Translations under genes and position numbers: made by a program
Source of the DNA: Rotaria socialis
Taxonomy: Eukaryota; Rotifera; Eurotatoria; Philodinida; Philodinidae
Direction: 5' to 3'
DNA: 64,000 bases
Assembly (NCBI GenBank): GCA_905331475.1
Contig: CAJNYU010000059.1
Span: 1-64,000 of the forward strand
Notes under the pieces: generated by a model
Databases searched by the model: none
Told to the model about the DNA's origin: nothing
The model's input: the letters and a program-made list of their open reading frames with translations, nothing else
Shown: one piece after another, positions 11,773 to 36,000 of the stretch
How positions within the stretch are numbered: position 1 is the first letter of the stretch
Layout of the letters: the number at the start of each line of letters is the position of its first letter

Positions 11773-12320
11773 ATAAGAAAAAAAAGTCGCATTTAATATG
11801 ACCGATATTACTCGTTTCTTTTCTTCTATATTTTGTCTTTTTAATCATTTCACAACTTTGCACACAAAAAAAAAACTCTAAAGATATACAAAATGTTTTT
11901 CATTGTCGAACAAATAAAAGCAAAACAGCATCAACAACTGTTTACATTTGACTGACTAGCTTTATATAATACAAAAAAAAAATTATCTGTAAAATTCATT
12001 CACTAAAAAAAAAAGATTTAGTTTATTTAGTTGTTGTTGTTAAAGGCATATTACATCCATTTGTTGGCGAAAATTCATTCATTAATGAAACCTAAAATAG
12101 AGCAAAGAAGAACAAAAATGATGTTGATGTTGATTATGATGATAGAAAAAATAATAGTATGGGGAAAAACTATATATATATGCATATATATATTATGCAA
12201 TCCGTCCTGCCCACAACCTGAAAGCAACCATAAAATCATCTCGAATGGACACTTTTTGGTTGTGAAAAGGACATGATCACTTTTTAACAAAAAGAAAAAA
12301 GAAAAAAAAAGAAGTTTATA
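11773..12320. other. Convergent intergenic gap
   Basis: 3' untranslated regions of the coiled-coil gene (+) and IQSEC (-). AATAAA at about 11915 could be the polyadenylation signal of the coiled-coil gene. Otherwise poly(A)/AT tracts only. Confidence 0.4.
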
Positions 12321-14364
12321 TTAATTTACCATTCCACTATCGACTGAACATTGAGAATTTCGACATGGCAAAAGTTCTTTTGTATTGTTCGTTGTCGTTT
12401 GATGATTAACTATAATAATAAAATTTCTAGAATAGTGTTTACTATTTAAATCAACTCACATAGTGATGGAGCCGGCATTGTTAATGTCATATCCAATAAT
12501 GAATTTGATAATGTTCTTGACAATGGTCTATCACGTTTATTTGTTGGATAATCAATTAATGACGAAATAATACCATTGGCATTATTATTTAATGAATCTG
12601 CAAGTGAACTCCAAGAGCCGCGTAATTTGTCAAGTTCAGTTTGTATGCGTAAGCCTTCCATTTCATCCATTTCCATAATGGCTTCTTTTAAATCTTCACA
12701 AAATTTTGTACGATCATGCTCATTTCTTGCATTGAAAGTAATTAAATTTGTTTGATGTATATCTGGTTTACGCACAAGACGAATACCATATTGATAATCT
12801 AGAAATTAGTTTAATCATGCGCTGAAATTCAAATTTTCTTTTCTTTTTTTTTATGTCTTACGTGTCGTTTCAAATAAATATAAATTCATTCCAGACAGGC
12901 GAAATGCTTGACGAAATTGATATTGTAATTGTTGTCGTTTCTTACCGGAAATTTTTGTAATCTAAATCAATTAAAAAAAAAAAGATTTGAAAATTTTTTT
13001 TTTATCCAGGTTAAAACTTACAACAAGTAAATCATTGAAAAGAAATACTTCACGTTGATGTGCTGTAAGTCTTTCGCGTTTTGACAAATCATAGATTTCA
13101 TATAATCGACAATAGCATACAAGTCGGCGATGCGGTGCAACTAATGATGGCTTTTTACCAATCAGTGTTTGCTCAAATTTAGCTACTTGAGTTACGTGAT
13201 CATTATCGGGCCGAAATTCTTCAGCACGTATGCGTTCATAAATTCCAGTTAAATAATCAATATCAAGATCCTCACCATAATCAATTGCTAGAAAATAATA
13301 AGAATATTAATAGTATGACTTGTTTAATAATCATCATTTCGGAATAGAGAATCAGAAAAGTCAAGTTGAATGTCTATTGACATAGAGAGAAAAAAAAAGT
13401 TTTCTCCTCTCATTTTGCTTCAGAGTAATGACGACAACCGAACGATAGCAATGAGTGCCATAGCTATGTGCAAATGGTCGATGATTTATAGATGATGGTT
13501 TTCTTGTTCTTCTTTTTTTTGCAACTTCCTTCTCTTTTTTTTTTCTTCTTTTATAATAGATCCGATGAAGAAGAGATGGAAAAGTCTATTTTCTCTATTT
13601 CTCTCTCTATCTCTCTAGCGCACGACCGTTTTTTTTTTCTCCAGTTCAACGAGACATTTTAGTTTGCTTCCGTTCGCTGTCGTTGGTATGATTGGAGAAA
13701 AGGAATCAATCTACTACTATATAGTGTTGTAAAAATTGAAACGACCGATTTTCATTCTATTGTCTGATTTCTTTTTTTCCACTTATTCTGCTTTCTTTTT
13801 TTCTTTTCTTTTCCCTTCAGCTTTTCCGTCGATATTCGGACGTCTCTTGACAAAGAAATGAATAAGAACGCAATAATTTCTTTCGGAGTCTCTCTTACTT
13901 ATTCTCTTTTGCATCTTCTTAATGGTAATAGTATTATTGACATGGAGTGAGACCGCTCGTACAAGTTCACATGAGTCGAAGCAAAATTCGATTTTGACTT
14001 TGAGTATATATACTAGCAGTTAACAAGCGAAAAGGCCTTGACAAGAATGATGATGAGAAGTAGACGAATGAGTGAATAAGGGAATGAGTGCTCGTTCTTA
14101 TAAAAAGCGTTTTTCTCAACTTGCCTATAATGAACTTGTAGGATTGTGAAGAAAGCGGAAATCACTTCTCTCTCTCTTTCCCTGTCTCTTTATTAAAGTA
14201 AAGCGAGTGAAACAACTACAAGAAAAAACGACAAAGTAAAAGCTATTGCTCAAACAACGGTAGTGATGGATGTTTCCTCTCTGTTTGAAAAGAAAAACCG
14301 TATGATCCGACTTTTTCCTACTTACTTTCTCTCTTCCGCTTCTACAGATATACTTATACACACG

Positions 14365-14404
<40 letters not shown>

Positions 14405-17400
14405 ATAAAGTTTTTATTTGGTCAATAAGACTAGATTAAATGAATGCTTTAATTTGGTTGCTGGGAAAAAATGGCTGTAAAAAAAGAAATGAACAGGAAT
14501 GCATTATATTTACTTGTAAAATCTGAACTATCTATTAATGCAGCATAGTTCAGTTTGAGTGTGCTCGATTTTCTGATGTTAGAAAGAAAAAGAAAAAAGA
14601 CAGATTAGTATGCAACTATAATAGTCCAATAGTAAGATCTTTATCAAGAAATTACTCTAATGCTACAAAAAAACGAAGAACAAGAAAAATAATCAGAAAA
14701 AGAAAAAGTCATCTGATTAATCCAAACTGAAATGTCAATAGCTCAACGTCTCAATACATTCTATCGAATTGATTGAAGAGGCAAGAAAGAAAAGATAGGA
14801 AAGATAGGAAAAAAACGGACTGGCAAAATTAAATTTCGGCTGTCACCGCTAGAATGCACTAATCATGTCAATCTTACGACTCTGCGCGTTTGCATACTGA
14901 GTGAAATCCTATACGTCTATAGAAAATAAAAAGAAGCAACATAACGATCATCTCATCCGTGGCGTTTCGTTGTTGTTTTCCATAATTTACTGTCATGGTT
15001 CTAGATTCCTCTCTTCATGTCATGTTAATGATAGTGCATCAGAATAATGAACTTGTAAAACAAAAGTTTCGTTTTATATTCACATCAGTTCAAAGCTGTC
15101 TAATCTATTTCATCTCTTTCTTCTCTACTTCGCTTCGCTTCGTTAATACAATGTCCATTATCATCAATGACAACATACAATGTGACGCTCTAGTGTCTGC
15201 AGCATGCACATCTAATTTGAATTGAAAGATATATTTATATATAATAAGACAGACACAAAAAAAACTGAAGAAAACGACGATGACTATTTTTATCATCAAG
15301 AGTTCTGGAATAACAGTGCTTTATAGTAAAAGATAGCTGAATGACTTACATGATTATTAGGAGCCTTTTCTCCATTTGTGTGTATGTGAAAAAAAAATCC
15401 GAGCAACTATGTTATGTTCGATCCATCGAAGATTTATTTATCAACAATCATAATGTAAATGTACTAATAGTAAAGACATCAGTCGGTTAGAAGCAAAAAA
15501 AAAGAAGCATCGCCTCCATTTAGATTGCCTCAGTAACATCGATAGTGATTTTTCTCGCGCTCCTCCTCCCTTTTTTCTCCCTCGGATGCTTGCAGATGGT
15601 CAATTTGCATGGTAGTCGTACTGTTTACTTGAAGAAATGTTTCCTAATTGATTCTTGTCTATTTGTGTTCTATATATAGAGAGAGATAGACAGATAGATA
15701 GATAGAATGAGCAAACTCGTTTAGACTCTGTTGAATATATTTACGCATGATTCTGTATGTTTTCCTTTCGATTATCTATCGATGCGCACATTCCAGTTTC
15801 CATCCGATCAGTATGCATGTGTAAGATTTGCGTGGCTCATTACAGAAAAAAAATAGGAAAGACTTATATCGTAACTATCTTTACTAACAGTCTAAAAATT
15901 GAATAGACGTAAGATTTGCCGAAATTGCATTCACTTGTTCTTCAATCCATTTCGGCTCACACACCGACCAATTAATCTGACATGCAAGCAACATACATAC
16001 ATACATACATACTGCTGTCCGACCATGGAAATGTAAACGTCACGAGGAGAAGAAGAAGAAGAAAGAAAAGAAACATGACAGAATGAGGTTAAAAGAAAAC
16101 TTCTGCTTATCGTATAACCCTTCTCATCATAAGCGTATTTGCAAGCAGGCAAAGAACTAGAAAAAGTAAAACAAATGTGACAAATTGGCAATCAGTGTCG
16201 TTCATTTTCCTTACTACGACAACTAATAGCCTGCAGTAATGGTAAAAGATTCATTATGTTCCCTACTGTGCATATTTACATTAGGGGGGAAAAAATCGAC
16301 ATTTACTATATACATATAAGAAAACGTCACACGCACATATAGAAAGAAAAACGTTCTATCGATTTCTATGCCTTTTTGATAGATATAAATGAATGCAATC
16401 TTACCACGAAGATTTTTAATGAATTGTTCTTGTCGCATTTTTTTCTCAGGTTTTATATTTCGACTATGTAAATCAGTATTTAACATAATAATGGCAAAAG
16501 CTAATATAAATATGGTATCTATATTCGATGGTGATGTTGATGGATTTGTTATGCAATAACGTTGTCCAAACATCTATATAAAAAAAAAAAACGTAAATAG
16601 AGAAGAAAAAACCAATTTCATTCTATGAAATAAATCGATATTTTTTTGTTCTAATATTTAACATGTTCAAGTACACTTGATGTTCGACTCACCTGCATCA
16701 ATTGTTCGATTTTTTGTGCTTCACCCTGTAATAGAAAAAAAAATGAATGGTTTATTATTTAATCGATTATTTTATTCTTCGCTTACTGGTAATCGAAAGC
16801 CTGATTGAAATTTCCTTAATGCTATATCAATTGGCATGTCGTGAAAATCGAACTCATTCACATAAGCACTGAAAAGAAGAAGAAAAAATATTATTTATAA
16901 TATACGTGACAAGAAAAGAAAGGAAAATTTGTATCATTAAAACTTACTGTAATACTTGCATAGCAAATGGATCTTGTAAATTACCAAGATACTCTCCAAT
17001 CATTTGTCGACTTAAGCCTTTACGTGAGAGTAAAAATCGTGCCACAGCGTGAGGACTTGCTTCAAGAAAACGATGTGAAATTAAATATCGAATACCACGT
17101 TCAGATTTTCTATTCAATCGATTAAATCTATTTATAAAACCATAAACAAAACAAAAAAATTCTTCATACTTATTAAATATATTCAATCCAGCTCGGTAAC
17201 AACGTCTTCTATATGCTTCATTCATTTTTATTGTTGATGTTCGTTCTTGTCCATGTAAAACAGGTTGATGTTGAATAAGTAATGTTTGTGGATGATGTAA
17301 ATCAAGACTATTGGATAGTGAACATGAATTTGAACCGCTACTTGTTGATTGTAAACTCATATTATCACGATCTGAACTTGTTGTTGATGTTGGACTGAAG

Positions 17401-19616
17401 CGTGGTATAATTGAACGAATGGGACTTTCAAGAAAAAGATCATAAGATTCATTATCAGGCGTATTTATTGTTAAAGATGTTTTTCTTTTCCATATCGGAG
17501 ATGTTTTAGAATTCGGTATTTGGTTTAAGTTTGAATGAGGTTTCAATGATAAACTTCGAACGGGTGGTGGTGGTTTTGATGATGAATTTTTTCTAGGATA
17601 CATAGGAGAATCAGTAAGATTTTTATAATAACTTGAATTGTTTGTTGTTGGCGAAAGTGATTGAGTCTTTAATAGACCATTATATCCATTAGAATTTATT
17701 GGATTATTATTATTTTCATTTGCTTCAATAATTACAAGTGGTTTATTTGAATGGCCATCAACAAAATCACTTATACTATCCATAGGATCATAAAAGTTTT
17801 TATTTGGAGGCATATCAGTAACAATGCAAACGCGTTTACGATTTTTATTTTGTTGTTTTGTTGTTTCAATAAAATGTTCAAAATTAATCGATGGTAAATC
17901 AAGATGACGATCAGTAAAACTTAACGATATAGAATCAGAATTTGTTGGTGTATTTGATGATGATGATGATGAACTTGTTGAACTATTTAATAAATCTTCA
18001 GTGTGAATTGGTAATGAAGCACTTGCATTCGTTGTTTTTGTTCTTAGACATGGTTTTAACGGTTTTATACTTTGATTTTTATGATTATATGTATTATTAG
18101 TATCAACAAATGTACACGATAAACGTTTGTTTGTTTTCATTGTAGCACATAAATGGCGAAAATTTTGTTGTAATTTATATTGTCGATAAGCACGTTGAAT
18201 TCTTGTAGCTGCTCGACGACATCGTAAACTTCCACCATATTTTTTTTCAAGCATTTCAATTTGTTTATCCTGAAGATCCTGTGACAGTTCATAGGCATTT
18301 ATTGGACATGTTGTAGCTATTGTTGTAGATGATGATGATGATCGTGATGATGGTGACGATGATGATGATGATGTTGATGTTGATGACGATCGAGTATCTA
18401 AGAGATTTGTCAGTTTTTTCATTGGTTGTTGAAATCTAAAGTAAAAATAAAATCGAATGGAATATTCAATGAATACTAGATTATGATGAAAACAAAAGCG
18501 TTGGTTTCTTGCTGCTGAATAGAGCACTAGTTACTTGAGCTAAATTATCTCTATTCTATTGGAAAATGTGAGTAAACATTCATTATCATGCACAGGCAAA
18601 TATATATATATATATTTAATGTTCATGTCAAATAGAAGATGAGTCTGATTATGATAGGATAGGAAAAAGAGAAATGTTATGACAAAAAAAAAATACTAGA
18701 GATGAAACCTACCGATGTGACAATAGAAAAAGAAGTTATTAAATAGAATGTTAATAATTGACTCTTGCATGACGTCATATTCAATATTCGAAAAGCTCGC
18801 ATAACAATGATATCTAATTATTTTTTCTTTGACAAAGAAATATTATTGATTATGAACGTTGTTTTTTTCTGATTATTGTTTCAGCCAATATACAAAATAA
18901 AAAGCTACCAAGAATGATTTTTTTCCATTAATATTTATTCTTAAAAAATTAGGCAAATATTTGATTAATCAAAAAAAGTGTTTCCAATTCTTCGAGATCA
19001 TGCATACTAAATGTACCCTGCAACTGACAAATGTCAAGGCAACTGACTGTAAACTTATTTAATTGTCAAAATTGATAAATGATGACATCTGTATGCAAAA
19101 AAAATGGATCGAAATGTCTTTTTGGCTGTTGCGTCTGTTGGTATACACTCACACGCACACATATATACTCTGTTCATTCATTCGACACGCAGATATGATA
19201 GCAACTACAAACGTTTATCTATCGGCTTGTTAGTTGCTGACAGAATTCATGTGTGTATGTTTTCTAGCTTAAGACTGATTATGCAAAGTAAATAAAAGCA
19301 TATATATATGTATAACCTTGATGAGAAAGAGACTCGATAGCATGCTATCTTTCAACTGGTTACATATGATTATTGAAAAGAAAACTTACAAATTATTATT
19401 ATTATCATTATTGATGCTATTATGGATATTTAATTTTTGTTCATCAGAAAGTAACGACAGTAAATAATCACGTTCAGCTTGTATTGATTTTAATTGAGCT
19501 TGAAGTTTATTTAAATCATCTTGCTGTTTTTTAATAATGCTATCTTTTTCTTCAATTAATGTACGTGTACCACCAGGTGGTGGACAATCAATACGCTGCC
19601 GTAAATATTGTTCCAT
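12321..19616 (-). CDS. IQSEC: IQ motif and SEC7 domain protein (ARF guanine-nucleotide exchange factor)
   Basis: Exons (transcript order): 19390-19616, 16948-18435, 16787-16868, 16693-16725, 16405-16573, 13022-13287, 12862-12961, 12460-12798, 12321-12409. All junctions keep frame and give 930 residues. An N-terminal coiled coil (residues ~20-65) is followed by a Ser-rich linker and an IQ motif (~151-170, [13 protein letters not shown]), which should bind calmodulin. The Sec7 domain (~480-690) has the glutamic-finger motif FRLPGEAQ (Glu601) and the second motif [10 protein letters not shown], so exchange activity should be intact. A PH-like domain follows (~715-880, with [13 protein letters not shown]). 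The order coiled coil, IQ, Sec7, PH is that of IQSEC/BRAG proteins, which activate ARF6/ARF1 at the plasma membrane and at synapses. The start is the first ATG of the 5' exon. If the last donor (12459) is not used, the frame ends at 12446 instead. Confidence 0.9.
14354..14406. repeat. (CA)n-(TA)n microsatellite in IQSEC intron
   Basis: About 15 CA units followed by TA units, inside the 3.1-kb IQSEC intron (13288-16404). The rest of that intron is AT-rich with CT-rich tracts and shows no other gene. A GATA-type run lies at 15671-15707 and an ACAT run at about 15991-16012 in the same intron. Confidence 0.85.
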
Positions 19617-22600
19617 TATCAAATAATATTTATTTCATTCTAAAAAAAGCAAGAAAAGAATAATGAAAGAAACAAAAAAAGGGTTGTTTAATTATTTTTC
19701 TAAGAATAGTTTTCATTATTCTTTCCTTTTACGATAGAACATGTTAAACAGAGTTAGTAAGTACTCATTGTCATTGAACCTTTTTTCGCTTATAATCATA
19801 CAAATGTTACTCTTCCTAAAGCGGTGAGAAATCACACACATACACACAGAAGCACAGACTAAAAAAAGTATGCTGAGAGATGTTGACGATGATGACAAAT
19901 GTTCATTGTTCATCACTTCATCCGTTCTTTCAGTAACAAGAAAAAGAGACAGGAGCAAGAGAGAAAGCAAAAAAATATATATATATGTGGAAAGAAGGAC
20001 ATGAACGAAGAAGGAAAAGACGAATGTGACGATTTTTTTATCATCCTTTTTTCTCGTGCTGTTGATGGAATATACTGACGACTCAAACAATGAAAAACGT
20101 GATAACATTCATCATCAGCAAAAAAAGTGGCGTAAAAGACACACGACGAGACACAAAAGAGAGAAAAAAAGAAATTTAATAATAATAATTCAAGCAATTA
20201 AGAAAGAAACTGCTCATATCGTATGAAACAAAAAGACAATTATACTATTTTCTCTTAGCAAATTATAAAAATTCTATACTAATCTTTGATAGAGAAAAAA
20301 TGCTCCATAATCATATACGCCACTTTCTATTCGTATAATTGAATTCGTCGTAGACGACATCGTTAACGTAGAGAACACTTCATATCGTTCTTGTCTCACT
20401 GAACGGTTCTCTGACTTCCGTCTTGTTCTTGGGCTATGTCGGTTTCGTTTGAAGACAAGGTCAAGCTCGAATTAAAAAACGGATATGTCGAGCATATGAC
20501 GAAATACGATAAAATAATTAGAAAGAGGGGAAAAGTACGGCAACGTTAATTGGATTGTGAATAAATTTACCACACGTCGACATCTCTCACGGGACACAAT
20601 GGTTACAATCTCAGATAGCCTTCAGGACAGATGGAGACAGACGGGAGGAGAGAGAGAGAGACAAGTAATAGAATGTTCAGAGTTCATATTTAATTGAAAT
20701 CAACAGAGCACAATTAGTCTTCGAGCGGAATGAATATTATTTCTCATCTATAATCATGTAGAAGAGTACATGCATGTAGAAAGAGCGCGATCAACCATCT
20801 TGATTATCACAAGAAGATTTTGTATGTCATTCCTTAGCATAAGCCATTTATACACTTGATTTGATTGCATCTGTCGACTTTTTTTTATCTCTTCGGATTA
20901 AGATTTCTAGATCACATATTGATGCCGCATTCTAAAAGATGACCAATTCAAACCTATGATTATAAGCAAATGTGCATACTTCTGCTGAGATATTATTTCA
21001 TCAAATAGTTAACTAGTCGATTTTGTACTAATAGACAAACATATGCTTAAATATCATCCGGGAAATGAATATAAAATAAAAGAAATAAACAGATAATGAG
21101 CCTTGACCGAATAATGATAGGGTAAGAATGAGGCGCGAACCCGAAAGACATCAACTTGTCTTTAAAGAGCAAAAAATATGTGCAAAAACACGCATATGGC
21201 TTCAGGAAGAAACCTAATAACATGATATGTACATAAATAATCGCGCATGTTCTTTGTCTTGAAATTGTCATCATTATTACTTCGTTGTGTTCTTCAACGT
21301 TATTATCATCATACGTAATACGATAGATAGAATCGTGTTCTTCGGTCTAATATCTTATTAGAAGATTGTGAATAGAAAAATAACAATAATATGGAAAAAA
21401 ACGACTTGATAGATCTTAACCGACACAAAAAAGGACTTACTGCTTTACCTATTCTCTTATCTTACCTTCATATTGTTGTAAGAGATAATATGCAGGATTA
21501 TTGATAGTCAAAGAAAATGAGCAATGCTCAAGGGAAGAGTAAGAAAAGAAGAAGCAGTAAACGAAGAAAAAACCGATCAAAACTCGTGGAAACGATAACG
21601 ATCATATACCAATCGTTGGCGTCATTTTTCTCAGAGATAAAGAACAAGAAAGTAAAAATAAGAATAATAATAGTTGTGATATATACAATCGTCTTCCGTG
21701 TCTGCGTTGTGTAATGAAAAGTAGCGGATATATTTAATGTTCTATGGCAGTCAGCTAGTCAGTCAGCCAGCCACGCAGTCAGTGTTCATTTGTACGTGTG
21801 TGCGCGCATACAGTCATTTTCATCCATTCACTGTTTGTTTTGCTCTTATATGCTTTTACTACTCCCGCTGCTGCCGTCTTTTCTCATCGTCATCGTGGCC
21901 GTTGTCGTTCTCCTTAATTTCTCGTGGCACTGACAATAATGATGAAGCAGAACGTACAAAAACTGAACTGTACATGACTCTACCGTCGTGGCACGCGTTC
22001 ATTGTCTGAACGTGTCAAAAAAAAGTAATGGAAAGAAAAAGAATAGGAAAGAGACACAAAGCGAGAGGGAGAGGGAACGTTAGATCTAAAGACAGTCGTT
22101 TTTTTTGTCTTTTACTGTATTCAAACGAACTGTGCGTGAACAGATGTTTAACGATCTTTCTTTTACTCTCTCGTTCTCTTTAGCGCGCGCGCGCTTTTAT
22201 GAACAAAAAGAATGAAATGAAACAAACGGTCTGTCAAGAGGATTGTTGTGCTGGTCAAGACACTATAGTCGATATTCATATTGATGACAAAGCAACTCTC
22301 AAGTGATTGTCAACAAGAAGAGAAGCAGTCGAATGACTGATATATGAGAAAAATCTGAAAGATAAAACTATGCTGAGGTTATCGTCTCACGATCGAGGCA
22401 GAATGGAATCAAAAATAGATCGATCAAAATTATAACAAGACTATGGACAATGATCTTGTAACATTAAATCACGATAAAAGTTGAATAATTATGTCAGACA
22501 ATGCACGAACGTATTTTAAATAAGAAGGAATATTGAGCATGTGAGAATTAGTTCGTTCATTATCCCAAGAGGGCGGACAATCACTGTTCAAGCATAAATG

Positions 22601-23667
22601 ACTGCGGCAAGGTCTATTCACTCTCTTTCCATATTCTCATGAGATCGACATGTACGACAAATCATCTTCGGTTTTTATTTTATTTTTATCTATCTCTAAT
22701 ATTTCCAAACTAAGCTATTGGTCGTTTAAGATACATGATGTTGATCACAGCTACGATAATAGAAATTAATGGAATATAGAGCTATATAAATCCTTTTTTT
22801 GGGAAGAAAAAAAAGAATCTGATGCTAGATAATAGACAATAATTTTAAAATGGATTATATAATCGATTAGTATCAGTTTGTATGCATGAATAGAAACTAT
22901 GATTAGTTTCTTGTTTTAAATCGTTGGAAGAAAAAAGCAATCTAGTATGAACCACAGAATATGATGATTATTTAGTATTGTAGTAAATCCTACGAGATAT
23001 TCCTTTTTACTTGAAAAAATAATAATAACAACAATGTGTAAGCTCATTTGTTGCGGGTTAGTTATAAATGCTAAAAAAAGAACGAGGTCTTTTATATTTT
23101 TCTTCTTCTTCGCTTTATTCTTAATACCCGTGAGCATACTTTTCCATGCTATTCTTTTCCTTTTAAGTAATGTTTGGAAAAGTTTATTATACTTTTACGG
23201 TAATTTTTTGTTTTGTTCAAAAGTACAAAGTGGAATCAGTAGCATTTTATTATTAGTTGTATACGACCACTAATATATATATATATATACATTAGAATTT
23301 CTTTTCAGTATTAAAACTGATTGAGTGTGTAGAAGAAAGTTTTAAATGATCCTTGATATAATGAACATATTTGATAGCAAATAAACAAGATCCGATCATC
23401 ATTCAGTACGTCTCAGCAAAGAGTTTTTAGTTTTCAGCTAATATATATATAATCAATACTATAGTCTGTTAACTTCGCTCATGTTTTGTCATCATTAGTT
23501 ACCTTGCCAATCTTATCCAGACAGATAAAAAAAAAAGATAAATGGTAGAAAACAAAACAAAGATTTTTATTTATCAAAAAATATTAAATCAAGTTGAGGG
23601 AATCACGAACATGTATTGCATTAAAAGAAAAGATCAGCATTGCAAATAAAGCTACTTTTAGGAATGA
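19617..23667. other. Intergenic: IQSEC upstream region
   Basis: Four kb between the IQSEC start and the WDR81 stop, both genes on the minus strand. It probably holds the IQSEC promoter and any leader exon. It contains GA-rich (about 20646-20662) and GCGCGC (about 22188) tracts and a GTCAGCCAGCC-type repeat near 21755-21780. Open frames here lack codon bias and domains. No RNA gene was recognised. Confidence 0.4.
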
Positions 23668-32877
<9,210 letters not shown>

Positions 32878-33051
32878 TTAAATTTCTTTCTTTTTTTCTA
32901 ATATTCTATGATAATAAATAGAAAAAAAAACAACCGAATAAGGATACTTTAGATGAATACTTGATTGAATATTTATTTATCTCTGTGTCTGGTGTAATAG
33001 ATAAGAACAAAAAAATTTAACAATAGTTTATAAAAACAAAAAAAAACAAAA

Positions 33052-36000
33052 TTAGTCACTGGGATCCCACATATTTCCATGAGAATCTGGTTTATCTTTA
33101 TATGCAACATCGACTATCCATGGTTTATCTAGAAAACAAAAAGGTAGTTAAATCATAATAACAAAGTTTACATCGAATAAAAAAAATTAGAATGTACCTG
33201 AAGTTTGATATTTGACTGGTGGTAAATCGTATGGAATTGGAAATGATGGAGAATCAGGCAGAGAAAATGTTGCCTTTGAAAATTGCTTCGGTGTATATAA
33301 AACACCTATTTCATACCTAAGAAATTTAATTACTCAAAATATTCAAATGAACTTCGGTTAAAGATGATTAGAAACAACTTAAACAACAACAATATATTTC
33401 AGACTGTTCTTCTACATGTAGTTCTATCTAATTCATTCCGTAGGGAAAACATCAACATTTCTAAATAATCGAAAATTCTAGTACCATTAATGAGACATCA
33501 TTTTTAACAATACACTTATAGAGCATGCAACTCTATTAGGACTATCGTGACAAAGATTTCTAGTGTTTGATTTTGTTCAGAATATTATGCTCGTTGGTAA
33601 TATATTAAATTTCTTTCCTACATTCGAGCTAATTTCTTAACATCGTAGAAAACGATTCAAAAATATATCGCTACCAGAAATTGTTATTCTACCACATTAC
33701 TTACGATCGAATCATTAATTGTGTATTATTCTTTTCTAAAACACCCCAAGCTATGTAAATAATGAAACAAGAATGAAATTATTAAATGAATTTTGCCATT
33801 TCTTATTTATATAATCGTACCAGCTTTTGACAAATTTGCACTGGTGACTAAGAACCATAGTATGTCTTTAAATTGATCATTTGTTGCTCGTAGATATGTT
33901 TTAATATGTGGTGAAGCTTGACTACGATGGCGATGATCTGCTTTCCATCGACTAAATTTTTTCTTCATATACTACACATAAAAGATAATTCAATAAACAT
34001 ACTGAAGATAATTAACAAGCCATGTTTGTCTCATAGCATTTTGCATGTTCTTATCAAATAAAACAAATAGTTGTTTGAAGAAAAAGAAAACAACCACAAC
34101 ATACATAAGGCAAACTTCCACCAGCCATATAACCTTCTAATGATGTGCGAACATTTTCAACAGTTGGATAGATTAATTTTAATTCTGGTGATTCTAATGA
34201 AGATGAACTAAGCTGTTTGAGTGATGTAAGAAATTCTTTGGTTAGCCAAGAATTTGCATTTGGACCTAAAGATCCAATACTTGAAAACTTGAATGAAAAA
34301 TATTTCAATTAGAATTTAATTAGAAGAAAAAAAACTGATAAGGATAAATGTGTAACTTACTTGTCCTATAATTGGTGATGAATTATATTGTTCATCTTTG
34401 TCAAGATTAAGATAATTCTTTAGAGTCTAAATCAAATTTTCTAAATTCTATTTGAGTGAATTCTGAAAATTGATTCTTTACTTGACGAAGTTTTAAGTGA
34501 CCAAATTTATTTAGATCAGGTCCTGTATGACGACCAGGTGTTGAACTTATTAGATGAACACTAAAATAAATAATAGCAAAATGTTTTATCAATGAAAATC
34601 GTCACAGAAAAATACAAAAAATTATATATATCTATATAGGTAATATTAACCTCTCTGCTAATTTTAAAGCAATGAAACCTCGTTATTTCTGTTTTTCGCC
34701 TTTCTATAGTTGAATAAATAAGTTTTCCATAGAATAAAATACTTCAGTCTATTTCTTAAATAGCTACATCATTTTATTGTTCTTAATCTATATAAACTTG
34801 ATTACTATTACTGTATCATTCATCCAAATATATATATATATATATATTCATAAACATTTCAATTTTGTTCTGATACGAGACTGTTTTATACTGATTTACT
34901 GAAATTCATTTTTAAATACATGATACAGTATCGTGTTATTCTTTTCATTAGTAAATCAATCTTTTATATTGTTTATTATATAGTATTGGAATATCATTGT
35001 TTCCCCTTGATACGTGAAATTGTAACCTTCAATCAACTATACACTTCTATGTACATTTAACCATAAATGATGAAGAGAAAGAACAAAACTACACGTAATT
35101 ATATTTATTTGGAGCTGTTGAAATAGTTATGAATTTGTGCAAACAATGTTTAGACTACACAGGTGTTCATTCTATTCACCATTATTTAATCTAGCATTTT
35201 TTCGAGAACCGAACAATTACACGGTACAATGCTTGCACAATGACGTAACTGTGAATTTATAACTTCTCGACATTGGAAATAAAATCTTATACAAATATTC
35301 ATATTCACACGCAAGCGTCTTTTCGAGTGACGATTCTTTCAACTTACTTGATACTACTAAAATCATGTTCATTAATAGTTTTCTGCCAAAATTGTAGTTG
35401 TCTAGCACGATATCGTTCAATATATTCAAGTAAATCTTTTTTGAAATTAGTTTTCGATTCTCGATCATCGTTCGTTTTTGGACAAATAGGACTAATCCAG
35501 ATACTAAAAATTGCAGAAAAAACAACATGAAATGTTTTGTAGTTGTTTCGATTATAGAACAAGAAATAAACTTACCCTTGTGTTTTTTGTCTCCAATCTT
35601 GTAGAATGAGATTTGCAGTATGAATCACAATACGTAAACCGGTTTCGTAGAGTAGAAACATCATTTTGGTGTGATGTGTACCGAATGGGATATCGAGACG
35701 AGCTGGACAAATTTCAATTTGTGGATATGGTGAACATTGATTTTTAATTGACTGATTATCATGTCGTGAATCACCATGAACAATTAATAATGGTTTTAAT
35801 CTAAGATAACACTTGATCGTTAAGTTTGATTTCTATTATGTTTCTCATAAGAAAATATTACCGAAATTCAAGTGGATATTGTTCAAGTAAAAATTCAATA
35901 TCAAACATATAATTAAATTGAGCAGAACGAATAAGTTGACCATGCTCAACAGAAAGAATTTCTAATGAGAACATAAGAACAAAGTTTTTCTATAACGGAA

